Positions 44,624 to 52,359 of a stretch of 64,000 nucleotides of DNA are shown here, in pieces. A program made the translations under genes and the position numbers. How positions within the stretch are numbered: the stretch's first letter is position 1; each line of letters starts with the position of its first letter. The DNA comes from JACJWR01 sp963752505 (GTDB lineage Bacteria; Actinomycetota; Actinomycetes; S36-B12; UBA10799), in assembly GCA_963752505.1 (NCBI GenBank), contig CAVVYM010000002.1, positions 62,001 to 126,000 of the forward strand. Direction: 5' to 3'. The notes under the pieces were generated by a model that worked only from the letters and a program-made list of their open reading frames with translations, had not been told where the DNA came from and searched no databases.

Positions 44624-46204
44624 TCACATCACGTCGATCGGCTGGTAGGTGCCCCACACCTTCCGCAGCGTATTCGCGACTTCGCCGCCGGTGGCGCGCG
44701 CGGCCAGCGCCCGCTTCATGGGTGGCAGGCAGTTGTCGGTGCCTTCGGCCGCTCGCGCGAGTTCGTCCAGCGCGGCGGCGACCTCCGCGTTGTCGCGATC
44801 AGCCCGAAGCACGGCGAGGCGCTCCGACTGCTGTTCCTCGATGGTGGGATCCACCCGCAGCGGCTCGTAGTGCTCCTCGGCTTCCAGGGTGAACTTGTTG
44901 ACGCCCACCACTACGCGCTCGCCATCGTCGATCTCGTTGGCGATCCGGTAGGCGCTGCGTTCGATCTCGGACTTCTGGAAACCCTGTTCGATGGCCGAAA
45001 CCGCGCCACCGAGGTCTGCCACCTGGTCCATGAGCGCTGTCGCGGCCTGCTCAACCTCGTCGGTGAGGCTTTCCACCACGTACGAGCCGGCGAAGGGGTC
45101 GATCGTCTTGGTCAGATCGGTTTCGTAGGCGAGCACCTGCTGGGTGCGCAGGGCCAGGCGCGCAGCCTTCTCGGTGGGCAGTGCTATGGCCTCGTCGAAG
45201 GAGTTGGTGTGCAACGACTGGGTGCCACCCATCACCGCGGCAAGCCCCTGCACCGCCACCCGGATCAAGTTGACCTCCGGCTGCTGCGCGGTCAGCTGCA
45301 CGCCCGCGGTCTGGGTGTGGAAGCGCAGCATCAACGACTTCGGATTCTTGGCACCAAACTCGTCGCGCATGATGCGCGCCCACATGCGACGCGCTGCACG
45401 GAACTTCGCCACCTCCTCCAACAGCGAGGTACGCGAGACGAAGAAGAACGCCAAGCGGGGCGCGAACTCGTCCACGTCCATACCCGCGGCGATGGCCGCC
45501 CGGACGTACTCGATGCCGTCGGAGAGGGTGAAGGCAATCTCCTGCGCGGGCGTCGCGCCGGCCTCGGCCATGTGGTAGCCGGAGATCGAAATCGTATTCC
45601 AGCGGGGTAGTTCGGCGCGGCAGTAGGCGAAGATGTCGGTGATCAGCCGAATCGATTCCGCCGGGGGGTAGATGTAGGTGCCGCGGGCGATGTACTCCTT
45701 GAGCACGTCGTTCTGGATCGTCCCGGTCAGCGCCGACCCGGCCACGCCCTGCGACTCAGCCACCAATTGATACATCAGCAGCAGCGTCGACGCCGGGGCG
45801 TTGATCGTCATTGAGGTCGACACCTTGTCCAGCGGGATCCCACCGAAGAGCACGCCCATGTCCTCGACCGAGTCGATCGCCACGCCGACCTTGCCCACCT
45901 CGCCGCTGGCGATCGGGTCGTCGGAGTCGTAGCCCATCTGAGTGGGGAGGTCGAACGCCACCGACAAACCGGTCTGGCCGGCCGCGAGCAACTGCTTGTA
46001 GCGGGCGTTGGACTCTGCGGCGTTGCCGAACCCGGCATACTGGCGCATCGTCCACGGTCGGCCGGTGTACATCGACGGGTAGACGCCGCGGGTGAACGGG
46101 TACTCGCCGGGCACCCCCAACTGGGTCTGCGGATCCCAGTCAACGAGGGCGTCGGGGCCGTAGAGGTTGTCGAACGGAAAGCCGGATTCGGTCATACCAG
46201 ACAT
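44624..46204 (-). CDS. Methylmalonyl-CoA mutase, large subunit without B12-binding domain
   Basis: 526 residues from ATG 46204; ATG 46195 is also possible. TIM-barrel part is complete: RPWTMRQYAGFGNAAESNA, GLSVAFDLPTQMGYDSDDP, ISISGYHMAEAGATPAQEIA, LRFHTQTAGVQLTAQQPEVN. Tyr56 (RQYAGF) and Arg174 (ARGTYIYPP) align with the substrate-binding Tyr89 and Arg207 of Propionibacterium mutase. Isobutyryl-CoA mutases have Phe and Gln there, so the substrate is most likely methylmalonyl-CoA. The protein ends after VANTLRKVWGTYQPIDVM, without the C-terminal cobalamin-binding domain, so a separate small subunit is required and is not in the window. Confidence 0.88.
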   Translation of the reverse strand: MSGMTESGFPFDNLYGPDALVDWDPQTQLGVPGEYPFTRGVYPSMYTGRPWTMRQYAGFGNAAESNARYKQLLAAGQTGLSVAFDLPTQMGYDSDDPIASGEVGKVGVAIDSVEDMGVLFGGIPLDKVSTSMTINAPASTLLLMYQLVAESQGVAGSALTGTIQNDVLKEYIARGTYIYPPAESIRLITDIFAYCRAELPRWNTISISGYHMAEAGATPAQEIAFTLSDGIEYVRAAIAAGMDVDEFAPRLAFFFVSRTSLLEEVAKFRAARRMWARIMRDEFGAKNPKSLMLRFHTQTAGVQLTAQQPEVNLIRVAVQGLAAVMGGTQSLHTNSFDEAIALPTEKAARLALRTQQVLAYETDLTKTIDPFAGSYVVESLTDEVEQAATALMDQVADLGGAVSAIEQGFQKSEIERSAYRIANEIDDGERVVVGVNKFTLEAEEHYEPLRVDPTIEEQQSERLAVLRADRDNAEVAAALDELARAAEGTDNCLPPMKRALAARATGGEVANTLRKVWGTYQPIDVM

Positions 46205-46322
46205 GTAGACCAGAGTATCTGCGCCGTATCGGACCAGAGCGGCAGCCTTAGGACTCTCGCGCTAGGATCGCGGTTGGGGTCGGCGATCGGCCTTCCCCGG
46301 TCTACCCCTGAGGAGTTGCGAA

Positions 46323-46736
46323 GTGGCTTCGACTACTGCGGAAAGGACGCGGAACCCCGTGTCCATCTACCGCGGAGGCCAGGGAATGTGGTCATGGGCG
46401 TTGCAGCGCATCACCGGCGTAGCGGTGTTCTTCTTCTTGCTGGTCCACGTTCTCGACACCGCGCTTGTCCGCGTCTCGCCCGACGCCTATGACTTGGTCA
46501 TCGCCACCTACAAGACGCCGATCGTCAACCTCATGGAGGTGGGCTTGGTCGGCGCGGTCCTGTACCACGCGTTGAATGGCATCCGAGTTGTCCTCGTGGA
46601 CTTCTGGGGCAAGGGCCCGCGCTACCAGAAGCAGATGCTCTGGGCGGTGGCGATCGTCTGGGTGGTCGTGATGATTCCGGGCTCCTACTTCATGCTGATC
46701 CACACCGTTGAGGCACTGTTCGGGAGCGCATCATGA
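46323..46736 (+). CDS. sdhC: Succinate dehydrogenase cytochrome b556 subunit
   Basis: 137 residues from GTG 46323 with GGAG 8 bases upstream. Three membrane helices; heme/quinone positions around FFLLVHVLDTALVRVSP and LYHALNGIRVVLVDFW (His residues) match SdhC of actinobacteria. It anchors the complex and binds quinone. The stop overlaps the sdhD start (ATGA). First gene of sdhCDAB; a promoter must lie in the 118-base gap upstream (46205-46322), where I saw no clear operator. Confidence 0.9.
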   Translation: MASTTAERTRNPVSIYRGGQGMWSWALQRITGVAVFFFLLVHVLDTALVRVSPDAYDLVIATYKTPIVNLMEVGLVGAVLYHALNGIRVVLVDFWGKGPRYQKQMLWAVAIVWVVVMIPGSYFMLIHTVEALFGSAS

Positions 46737-47209
46737 GCGAAACTCTTCCCGGCAGCGCCGACATCGAACCCGACGACCTCAAGGCCGCACGGGTTCCGGT
46801 GCCGCCGCAGGCGATCGCACCGGCGCTCGCGCAACCGCGCTCCAAGCGCGCCGGCCGCTCCAATTTCGAGTTGTACTCGTGGATCTTCATGCGGGTCTCC
46901 GGCATCGTGCTGGTGTTTCTCGTGCTGGGCCACCTGCTGATCATGAACGTCCTCGACGGCGGCGTGCAGCGCATCAACTTCGCCTTCGTCGCCGGCCGCT
47001 GGTCGTCACCGTTCTGGCAGATCTGGGATCTGCTGCAACTGTGGCTTGCCATGCTGCACGGCACCAACGGTTTGCGAACCGTCATCAACGACTACGCCGA
47101 GAAGCCGAGGACGCGGTTCTGGTTGCAGACCATCCTCTACCTCGCGGCAGTCTTCACCGTGGTTCTCGGGACCCTCGTCATCTTCACGTTCGACCCGGGA
47201 ATCGGCTAA
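46733..47209 (+). CDS. sdhD: Succinate dehydrogenase membrane anchor subunit
   Basis: 158 residues. A 45-residue hydrophilic Pro/Ala-rich N-terminus precedes three helices (LYSWIFMRVSGIVLVFLVLG, FWQIWDLLQLWLAMLHGTN, and LQTILYLAAVFTVVLGTLVI). His residues in LGHLL and MLHGTNGL are candidates for heme ligation. It overlaps sdhC by four bases and is followed by sdhA after 10 bases. Together with SdhC it fixes SdhAB to the membrane. Confidence 0.9.
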   Translation: MSETLPGSADIEPDDLKAARVPVPPQAIAPALAQPRSKRAGRSNFELYSWIFMRVSGIVLVFLVLGHLLIMNVLDGGVQRINFAFVAGRWSSPFWQIWDLLQLWLAMLHGTNGLRTVINDYAEKPRTRFWLQTILYLAAVFTVVLGTLVIFTFDPGIG

Positions 47210-47219
47210 GGGAGATTCG

Positions 47220-48977
47220 ATGCAGACCCACAAGTACGACGTCATCATCGTCGGTGCCGGCGGCGCCGGCATGCGCGCCGCACTCGAGGCTGGCAGTCGC
47301 GTACGCACCGCAGTGCTCACCAAGCTCTACCCCACGCGTTCCCACACGGGCGCTGCGCAAGGCGGCATGTGCGCCGCGCTGGCCAATGTGGAAGAGGACA
47401 ACTGGGAGTGGCACACGTTCGACACCATCAAAGGTGGCGACTACTTGGTCGACCAAGATGCGGCCGAGATCATGTGCAAAGAGGCGATCGACGCCGTCAT
47501 CGACCTCGAGAAGATGGGTCTGCCGTTCAACCGCACTCCGGAAGGGCGCATCGACCAGCGCCGATTCGGCGGGCACACCCGCAACCACGGTGAGGCGGCC
47601 GTGCGCCGGGCCTGCTACGCCGCCGACCGCACCGGCCACATGATCCTGCAGACCCTCTACCAGAACTGCATCAAGCAGGGCATCGAATTCTTCAACGAGT
47701 TCTACGTGCTCGACCTGCTGCTCAACGAAGACGACGACGGCAACCCGGTCACCGCCGGGGTAGTCGCCTACGAACTCGCCACCGGCGATATCCACGTGTT
47801 CCAAGCGAAGTCCGTGGTGTTCGCCACGGGTGGGTTCGGCAAGGTGTTCAAGACCACCTCGAATGCGCACACCTTGACCGGCGACGGCATGGCGATCACC
47901 TACCGCCGCGGCCTGCCTCTCGAGGACATGGAGTTCTATCAGTTCCACCCGACCGGCTTGGCCGGTCTCGGCGTGCTGCTCACAGAGGGCGCCCGGGGTG
48001 AGGGTGGAATCTTGCGCAACAAGGACGGTGAGCGCTTCATGGAGCGCTATGCGCCCACCATCAAGGACCTCGCCCCGCGCGACATGGTGGCCCGCGCGAT
48101 GGTGCAGGAAGTCCGCGAGGGACGGGGGGCGGGCCCGAATTCGGACTACGTCTACCTCGACCTCACGCACCTGCCCGCGGAACAGATCGAATCCAAACTC
48201 CCCGACATCACGGAGTTCGCCCGCACCTACCTCGGCGTGGACCCGATTACCGAACTCGTGCCGGTTTTCCCCACCGCGCACTACGCAATGGGCGGTATCC
48301 CCACCGACATCGAGACCCGTGTGCTGCGCGACAACGAGCACTTCGTGCCCGGACTCTTCGCCGCTGGCGAGGTGGCCTGCGTCTCGGTGCACGGTGCGAA
48401 CCGGCTCGGCACCAATTCGCTTCTCGATATCAATGTGTTCGGCCGGCGGGCGGGCCTCTCGGCCAGTGCCTACGCCTTGGAGAACGACTACGTCGACCTG
48501 CCGATGGACCCTGCGGCGCGTGTCGAGGTGATGGTCGACGGTCTGCGCACCTCCACCGGGGGCGAGCGCGTCGGCGCCCTGCGCACAGAGATGCAGGCCA
48601 CCATGGATATGAACGCCCAGGTTTACCGAACCGAGGCGACGCTCAAGCAGGCCCTCACCGATGTGCAGGAACTGCGTCGCCGCTACGCCAACGTCTCGAT
48701 CCAGGACAAGGGCTACCGCTACAACACGGATCTGCTGGAGGCGGTCGAACTCGGCTTCCTGCTCGACCTGGCAGAGGTGCTCGTGGTGGGTGCCCTGGCC
48801 CGCAAAGAGTCCCGCGGCGGGCACGCCCGGGAGGACTACCAGACACGCGACGACGTCAACTTCATGCGCCACACCATGGCCTATCGGCACGAGGGCGCCA
48901 ACGGCTCCGCCGAGGTGGAACTCGACTACAAGCCCGTGATCATCACCCGCTACCAGCCGATGGAGCGCAAGTACTGA
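47220..48977 (+). CDS. sdhA: Succinate dehydrogenase flavoprotein subunit
   Basis: 585 residues from ATG 47220, GGGAGA upstream. FAD motif YDVIIVGAGGAGMRAALEA, covalent-FAD region TRSHTGAAQGGMCAALANVE (His), active-site RFGGHTRNHGEAAVRRACYA and catalytic arginine HGANRLGTNSLLDINVFGRR. Oxidises succinate to fumarate with electrons to SdhB. The stop and the sdhB start share one base (TGATG). Confidence 0.95.
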   Translation: MQTHKYDVIIVGAGGAGMRAALEAGSRVRTAVLTKLYPTRSHTGAAQGGMCAALANVEEDNWEWHTFDTIKGGDYLVDQDAAEIMCKEAIDAVIDLEKMGLPFNRTPEGRIDQRRFGGHTRNHGEAAVRRACYAADRTGHMILQTLYQNCIKQGIEFFNEFYVLDLLLNEDDDGNPVTAGVVAYELATGDIHVFQAKSVVFATGGFGKVFKTTSNAHTLTGDGMAITYRRGLPLEDMEFYQFHPTGLAGLGVLLTEGARGEGGILRNKDGERFMERYAPTIKDLAPRDMVARAMVQEVREGRGAGPNSDYVYLDLTHLPAEQIESKLPDITEFARTYLGVDPITELVPVFPTAHYAMGGIPTDIETRVLRDNEHFVPGLFAAGEVACVSVHGANRLGTNSLLDINVFGRRAGLSASAYALENDYVDLPMDPAARVEVMVDGLRTSTGGERVGALRTEMQATMDMNAQVYRTEATLKQALTDVQELRRRYANVSIQDKGYRYNTDLLEAVELGFLLDLAEVLVVGALARKESRGGHAREDYQTRDDVNFMRHTMAYRHEGANGSAEVELDYKPVIITRYQPMERKY

Positions 48978-49723
48978 TGTCTGCCACCGTCACCGAGGAG
49001 ATCGACCCGGCCCTGCGCACGGTCGATGTCACGTTCCGTCTCCACCGCTACAACCCGGAGGTCGACGAGAAGCCGCACTGGGAGGACTACGTCGTCGCCT
49101 GCTTGCCCACCGACCGCGTACTCACGGTGCTGCAGAAGATCAAGGACGAGATCGACGGCACGTTGACATTCCGGCGCTCCTGCGCGCACGGCATCTGCGG
49201 TTCGGACGCGATGCGCATCAACGGCCGCAACCGCTTGGCCTGCAAGACGTTGGTCAAGGACCTCAACGTCAAGAAGCCGGTCACGGTGGAGGCCATCAAG
49301 GGTCTTCCCTTGGAGAAGGACATGGTCGTCGACATGGAGCCCTTCTTCGAGGCCTACCGCGAGGTGTTGCCCTTCCTCATTCCCGACGGCCACGAGCCCA
49401 CCCGCGAGCGGCTGCAGTCGGCCGACGACCGAGCCACCTTCGACGACACCACGAAGTGCATCCTGTGCGCCTGCTGCACGACCTCGTGTCCGGTGTTCTG
49501 GACTGACTCGCAGTACTTCGGACCCGCCGCGATCGTCGGTGCACACCGGTTCATCTTCGACTCGCGGGATGCCGGTTCGGCCCAGCGGTTGGAGATCCTG
49601 AACTCCAAAGAGGGCGTCTGGCGCTGCCGGACCACCTTCAACTGCACCGACGCCTGTCCCCGCGGCATCGAGGTCACAAAGGCGATCCAAGAGGTCAAGC
49701 GGGCGCTGATCTTCAAGGGCTAA
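48977..49723 (+). CDS. sdhB: Succinate dehydrogenase iron-sulfur subunit
   Basis: 248 residues. [2Fe-2S] cluster ligands in RRSCAHGICGSDAMRINGRN plus LACKTL; the 4Fe-4S and 3Fe-4S motifs are CILCACCTTSCPVFW and FNCTDACPRGIEVTK. The order and spacing are those of respiratory complex II of actinobacteria. It relays electrons from SdhA to quinone. Last gene of the operon; it converges with the RDD gene (stops overlap 4 bases). Confidence 0.95.
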   Translation: MSATVTEEIDPALRTVDVTFRLHRYNPEVDEKPHWEDYVVACLPTDRVLTVLQKIKDEIDGTLTFRRSCAHGICGSDAMRINGRNRLACKTLVKDLNVKKPVTVEAIKGLPLEKDMVVDMEPFFEAYREVLPFLIPDGHEPTRERLQSADDRATFDDTTKCILCACCTTSCPVFWTDSQYFGPAAIVGAHRFIFDSRDAGSAQRLEILNSKEGVWRCRTTFNCTDACPRGIEVTKAIQEVKRALIFKG

Positions 49724-50904
49724 GAACGCTCGACATGCACGAAGTAGCGGACCTCGCAGCCGGTGAACAGGTCCAGGAGCACTCGGCGGGAGCGCGCATA
49801 CGGGCTGGTGATCATGCCTGCCAGCCAGAACGGCAGGATTAGAACCTGCGCCCAGGCACGTATCAGCGCCCGGATCAGTCCGATTCGCCGTCCCTGCCGG
49901 TCGCACAGCCGCTGACCCATGATGGCGTCGGCCACGGTCTTTCCGACCAGGGTCCAGGAGAGGGCCAAGTAGAGCGGGAACACCGAGAATCCGATCATCA
50001 ATACGAGCCCCACGACCCAGTTCGGGAGAGTGCCGAAGAGACTCTCAAGCAGCCCGAGGAAGGAACTGACGCCTGCGTTGATCAAGAATCCGACGCCGAC
50101 GGTATCCACGGCCAAAGCCAGCCCGCGGGAGACCAGCCCCGCGTTGACGTACCGCCGACTCGGCGGTGGCTGCACCGCGGGAGGCGGGGCGACTGTGCGC
50201 GGCTGTTTGCCGACGACTCGTCGCAAGATCCTTTCCACCACATCGTCGGCTCGCGCGAGCGCCTGGCGGAGCCGCTCAAGCGTGTCGAGGATCATTCCCT
50301 GGCTCTGCTCCCGGATAAGCGTGCGCACCTTGGGATCGTCGACGATGTCGTCCAGGATCTGCGGCACCACTTCCTGCCGAATCTTGGGCATCAAGGCGTC
50401 CACAATCTGCGGTGCCAGTTCATCGCGGATCGTCGGCATCATCGCGTCGACCACCTGCGGCGCCACGGTGGAATTGATATGGGGAATCAACGCATCCACG
50501 ATGGCGGGCACAAGTTGGGCTTCCAGGTACGGCTGCAGCTGCTCGAGGATGACGGGCAGATTCTGCTCGACGAGAGCCGGGGTCGCCTCTGTGATCACCT
50601 GCGGCACCGTGTGCTCGGCGATGTGTCCGCTGACGCCGTCGACCACCTCGGGCACCAAGCTCTGCGTGAGATAGGGAACCAGCGCATCCACGATTCGCGG
50701 GATGGTCTCGGCAGCGAGGTAAGGCTCGAGATCGTCCACCACCTGACGGGCCGTCGCGCCGGTGACCTCGCGCGCAGTCTCGCCGACCCGGTCGGTCACC
50801 CGACCGACGGTGGCGTCAAAGGCCCCCTCGACGGTGCGACGTACGAAACCGGCCGGGGCCGCTCTGCTCTGGTCGCGATCCGACTCGGCGGTCATGTCGG
50901 TCAC
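49720..50904 (-). CDS. RDD-family membrane protein with nine tandem 16-residue repeats
   Basis: 394 residues. Residues 1-51 are hydrophilic. Residues 52-195 are nine uninterrupted 16-residue repeats with consensus x-P-x-I/V-V-D-A-L-x-P-x-I-x-x-x-L (for example VPAIVDALIPHINSTV, APQIVDALMPKIRQEV). A helical spacer and a Pro-rich linker follow. The C-terminal 140 residues are an RDD domain with R-G-L-A-L-A-V-D and about three hydrophobic helices (ending near YARSRRVLLDLF). RDD proteins have unclear function, some in ion exchange. The repeats look like amphipathic helix-turn units; no homologous architecture is known to me. Confidence 0.8.
   Translation of the reverse strand: MTDMTAESDRDQSRAAPAGFVRRTVEGAFDATVGRVTDRVGETAREVTGATARQVVDDLEPYLAAETIPRIVDALVPYLTQSLVPEVVDGVSGHIAEHTVPQVITEATPALVEQNLPVILEQLQPYLEAQLVPAIVDALIPHINSTVAPQVVDAMMPTIRDELAPQIVDALMPKIRQEVVPQILDDIVDDPKVRTLIREQSQGMILDTLERLRQALARADDVVERILRRVVGKQPRTVAPPPAVQPPPSRRYVNAGLVSRGLALAVDTVGVGFLINAGVSSFLGLLESLFGTLPNWVVGLVLMIGFSVFPLYLALSWTLVGKTVADAIMGQRLCDRQGRRIGLIRALIRAWAQVLILPFWLAGMITSPYARSRRVLLDLFTGCEVRYFVHVERS
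50320..50751 (-). repeat. Nine 48-bp coding repeats (16-residue units) in the RDD gene
   Basis: Codons 52-195 fall into nine units of 16 residues in perfect register, each with Pro at position 2 (Arg in the first unit), I/V-V/I-D at 4-6 and usually Pro at 10. The nucleotide sequences differ, so the repeat is an old protein-level duplication, not a recent tandem expansion. Confidence 0.85.
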
Positions 50905-50995
50905 CCTACGGCTTCTGGCCGCCGAATTGCGGAATCCAGACGTGAGGCCGCTACCTCAGTGCCCACTCACCGCGGCGTCGACCTACTCTGAAAGC

Positions 50996-51904
50996 ATGTC
51001 ACCACCGATCTGGCGTACCTCCACCCTGACATTGGCCGACGGCCGCAGCATGGGGGTCGCGGAGTTCGGTCCCCCGGAAGGATTCCCGATCCTCTGGTTC
51101 CACGGCACCCCGGGGGCACGGCGGCAGGTGCCCTCGGCGGCTGCCGAATACGCTCACGACCGAGACGTGCGGATCATCGGGGTGGAGCGGCCCGGCGTGG
51201 GCAAGTCCACCCCCCACCACTACGGCCGGATCATCGACTTCGCCGCGGATGCCGGACAGGTGATGGATCTACTGGGAATCGATCAGGCCGGTCTGATCGG
51301 ATTGTCCGGCGGCGGACCCTATGTCCTGGCCGTGTGCTCCGCCTTACCCGACCGCATCGTCGCTGCCGCCGTGCTCGGTGGGGTGGGGCCGAGTGCCGGG
51401 CCGGAGAAGGTCGCCAGCGGTGGTGTCATCCCGGTGCTGCGCAAGTTCAAGCCGCTGTTGGGGGTCATCCGGGAACCTGTGGCGTGGACCATGTCTGCGG
51501 CGCTGAAACTAGCGGCCCCGCTCGCGAATCCGGCCTTCGACATCTATATGCGGATCGGCCCGCGCTCGGATCGCGAGTTTCTGGCACGTCCGGAGATGCG
51601 CGAGATGTTCCTTGACGACCTCGTCGTCGCCGGCAAGGAGTCCTTCCGAGCCGTGGCCTACGACGCGGTGCTGTTCAGCCGCTGGTGGGGATTCGATATC
51701 GCAAGCATCGAGACGCCGGTGTTCCTATGGCATGGCGACACCGACCTGGTGATTCCATTGGTACACGGGGAACGGATGGCGGCTCTGATCCCCAACAGTC
51801 AGCTGGCGGTGGTTCCCGGTCAGGGCCACCTGGCCATGCTGGACGCCGCCGAGGAAGCGATTGACCTGATACTCGACCAGGCCGACCGCGAAGCCATTGG
51901 ATAG
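50996..51904 (+). CDS. Alpha/beta hydrolase
   Basis: 302 residues from ATG 50996. Oxyanion motif WFHGTPGARRQVPSAA, nucleophile elbow IGLSGGGPYVLAVC (Ser), acid FLWHGDTDLVIPLV (Asp) and GQGHLAMLDA (His). This is a catalytically complete hydrolase of the soluble-esterase/haloperoxidase-like group; substrate not deducible. It stands alone, divergent from the RDD gene with a 91-base gap, and is followed after 71 bases by the ACT gene. Confidence 0.85.
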   Translation: MSPPIWRTSTLTLADGRSMGVAEFGPPEGFPILWFHGTPGARRQVPSAAAEYAHDRDVRIIGVERPGVGKSTPHHYGRIIDFAADAGQVMDLLGIDQAGLIGLSGGGPYVLAVCSALPDRIVAAAVLGGVGPSAGPEKVASGGVIPVLRKFKPLLGVIREPVAWTMSAALKLAAPLANPAFDIYMRIGPRSDREFLARPEMREMFLDDLVVAGKESFRAVAYDAVLFSRWWGFDIASIETPVFLWHGDTDLVIPLVHGERMAALIPNSQLAVVPGQGHLAMLDAAEEAIDLILDQADREAIG

Positions 51905-51975
51905 GCGTCGGCATCAGCGTCCGGCGACCTGTCACCTTTGCCGCGAAGAATCGCCTATCGCGCATACTTGGACCT

Positions 51976-52359
51976 ATGCAGCTTCGAGTTCTGTCTGACC
52001 GTCTGGCCGTCTGCCGAATCCCCAGCGATGCCGAGTGGCCTACTCCGCCGGAGGATCGTTCCTTCTTCGTGGCAGTCCGCACTGCCGAGGAGATCTCCGT
52101 GGTGTGTGTACCGGATGCCGCACCCAGCCACCCGCAGCTCCATATCGAACCCGATTGGCGCGCCCTCGAGGTGGTTGGTCCACTCGACTTCGCCATGGTT
52201 GGCGTCCTGCTGTCCATCACAGCGCCACTGTCCGAGGTGGGTGTGAGCGTTTTCGTCGTCTCCACCTTCGACACCGACTACGTGCTGGTTCGGGCGGACT
52301 CTCTGGAAGAGTCCGTCACTGCGCTTCGGGCCGCCGGGCACGAAGTAGCGGCGGCGTGA
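51976..52359 (+). CDS. ACT-domain containing protein
   Basis: 127 residues. The second half shows an ACT-like ligand-binding fold (VVGPLDFAMVGVLLSITAPL, VFVVSTFDTDYVLVRADSL), as in the small stand-alone ACT proteins related to the CASTOR/DUF2241 group. The N-terminal half (FFVAVRTAEEISVVCVPDAA) fits a tandem ACT arrangement. Such proteins may sense amino acids. The stop overlaps the GTG of prfC (GTGA), so the two are co-translated; whether that links amino-acid sensing to translation termination is speculation. Confidence 0.75.
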   Translation: MQLRVLSDRLAVCRIPSDAEWPTPPEDRSFFVAVRTAEEISVVCVPDAAPSHPQLHIEPDWRALEVVGPLDFAMVGVLLSITAPLSEVGVSVFVVSTFDTDYVLVRADSLEESVTALRAAGHEVAAA

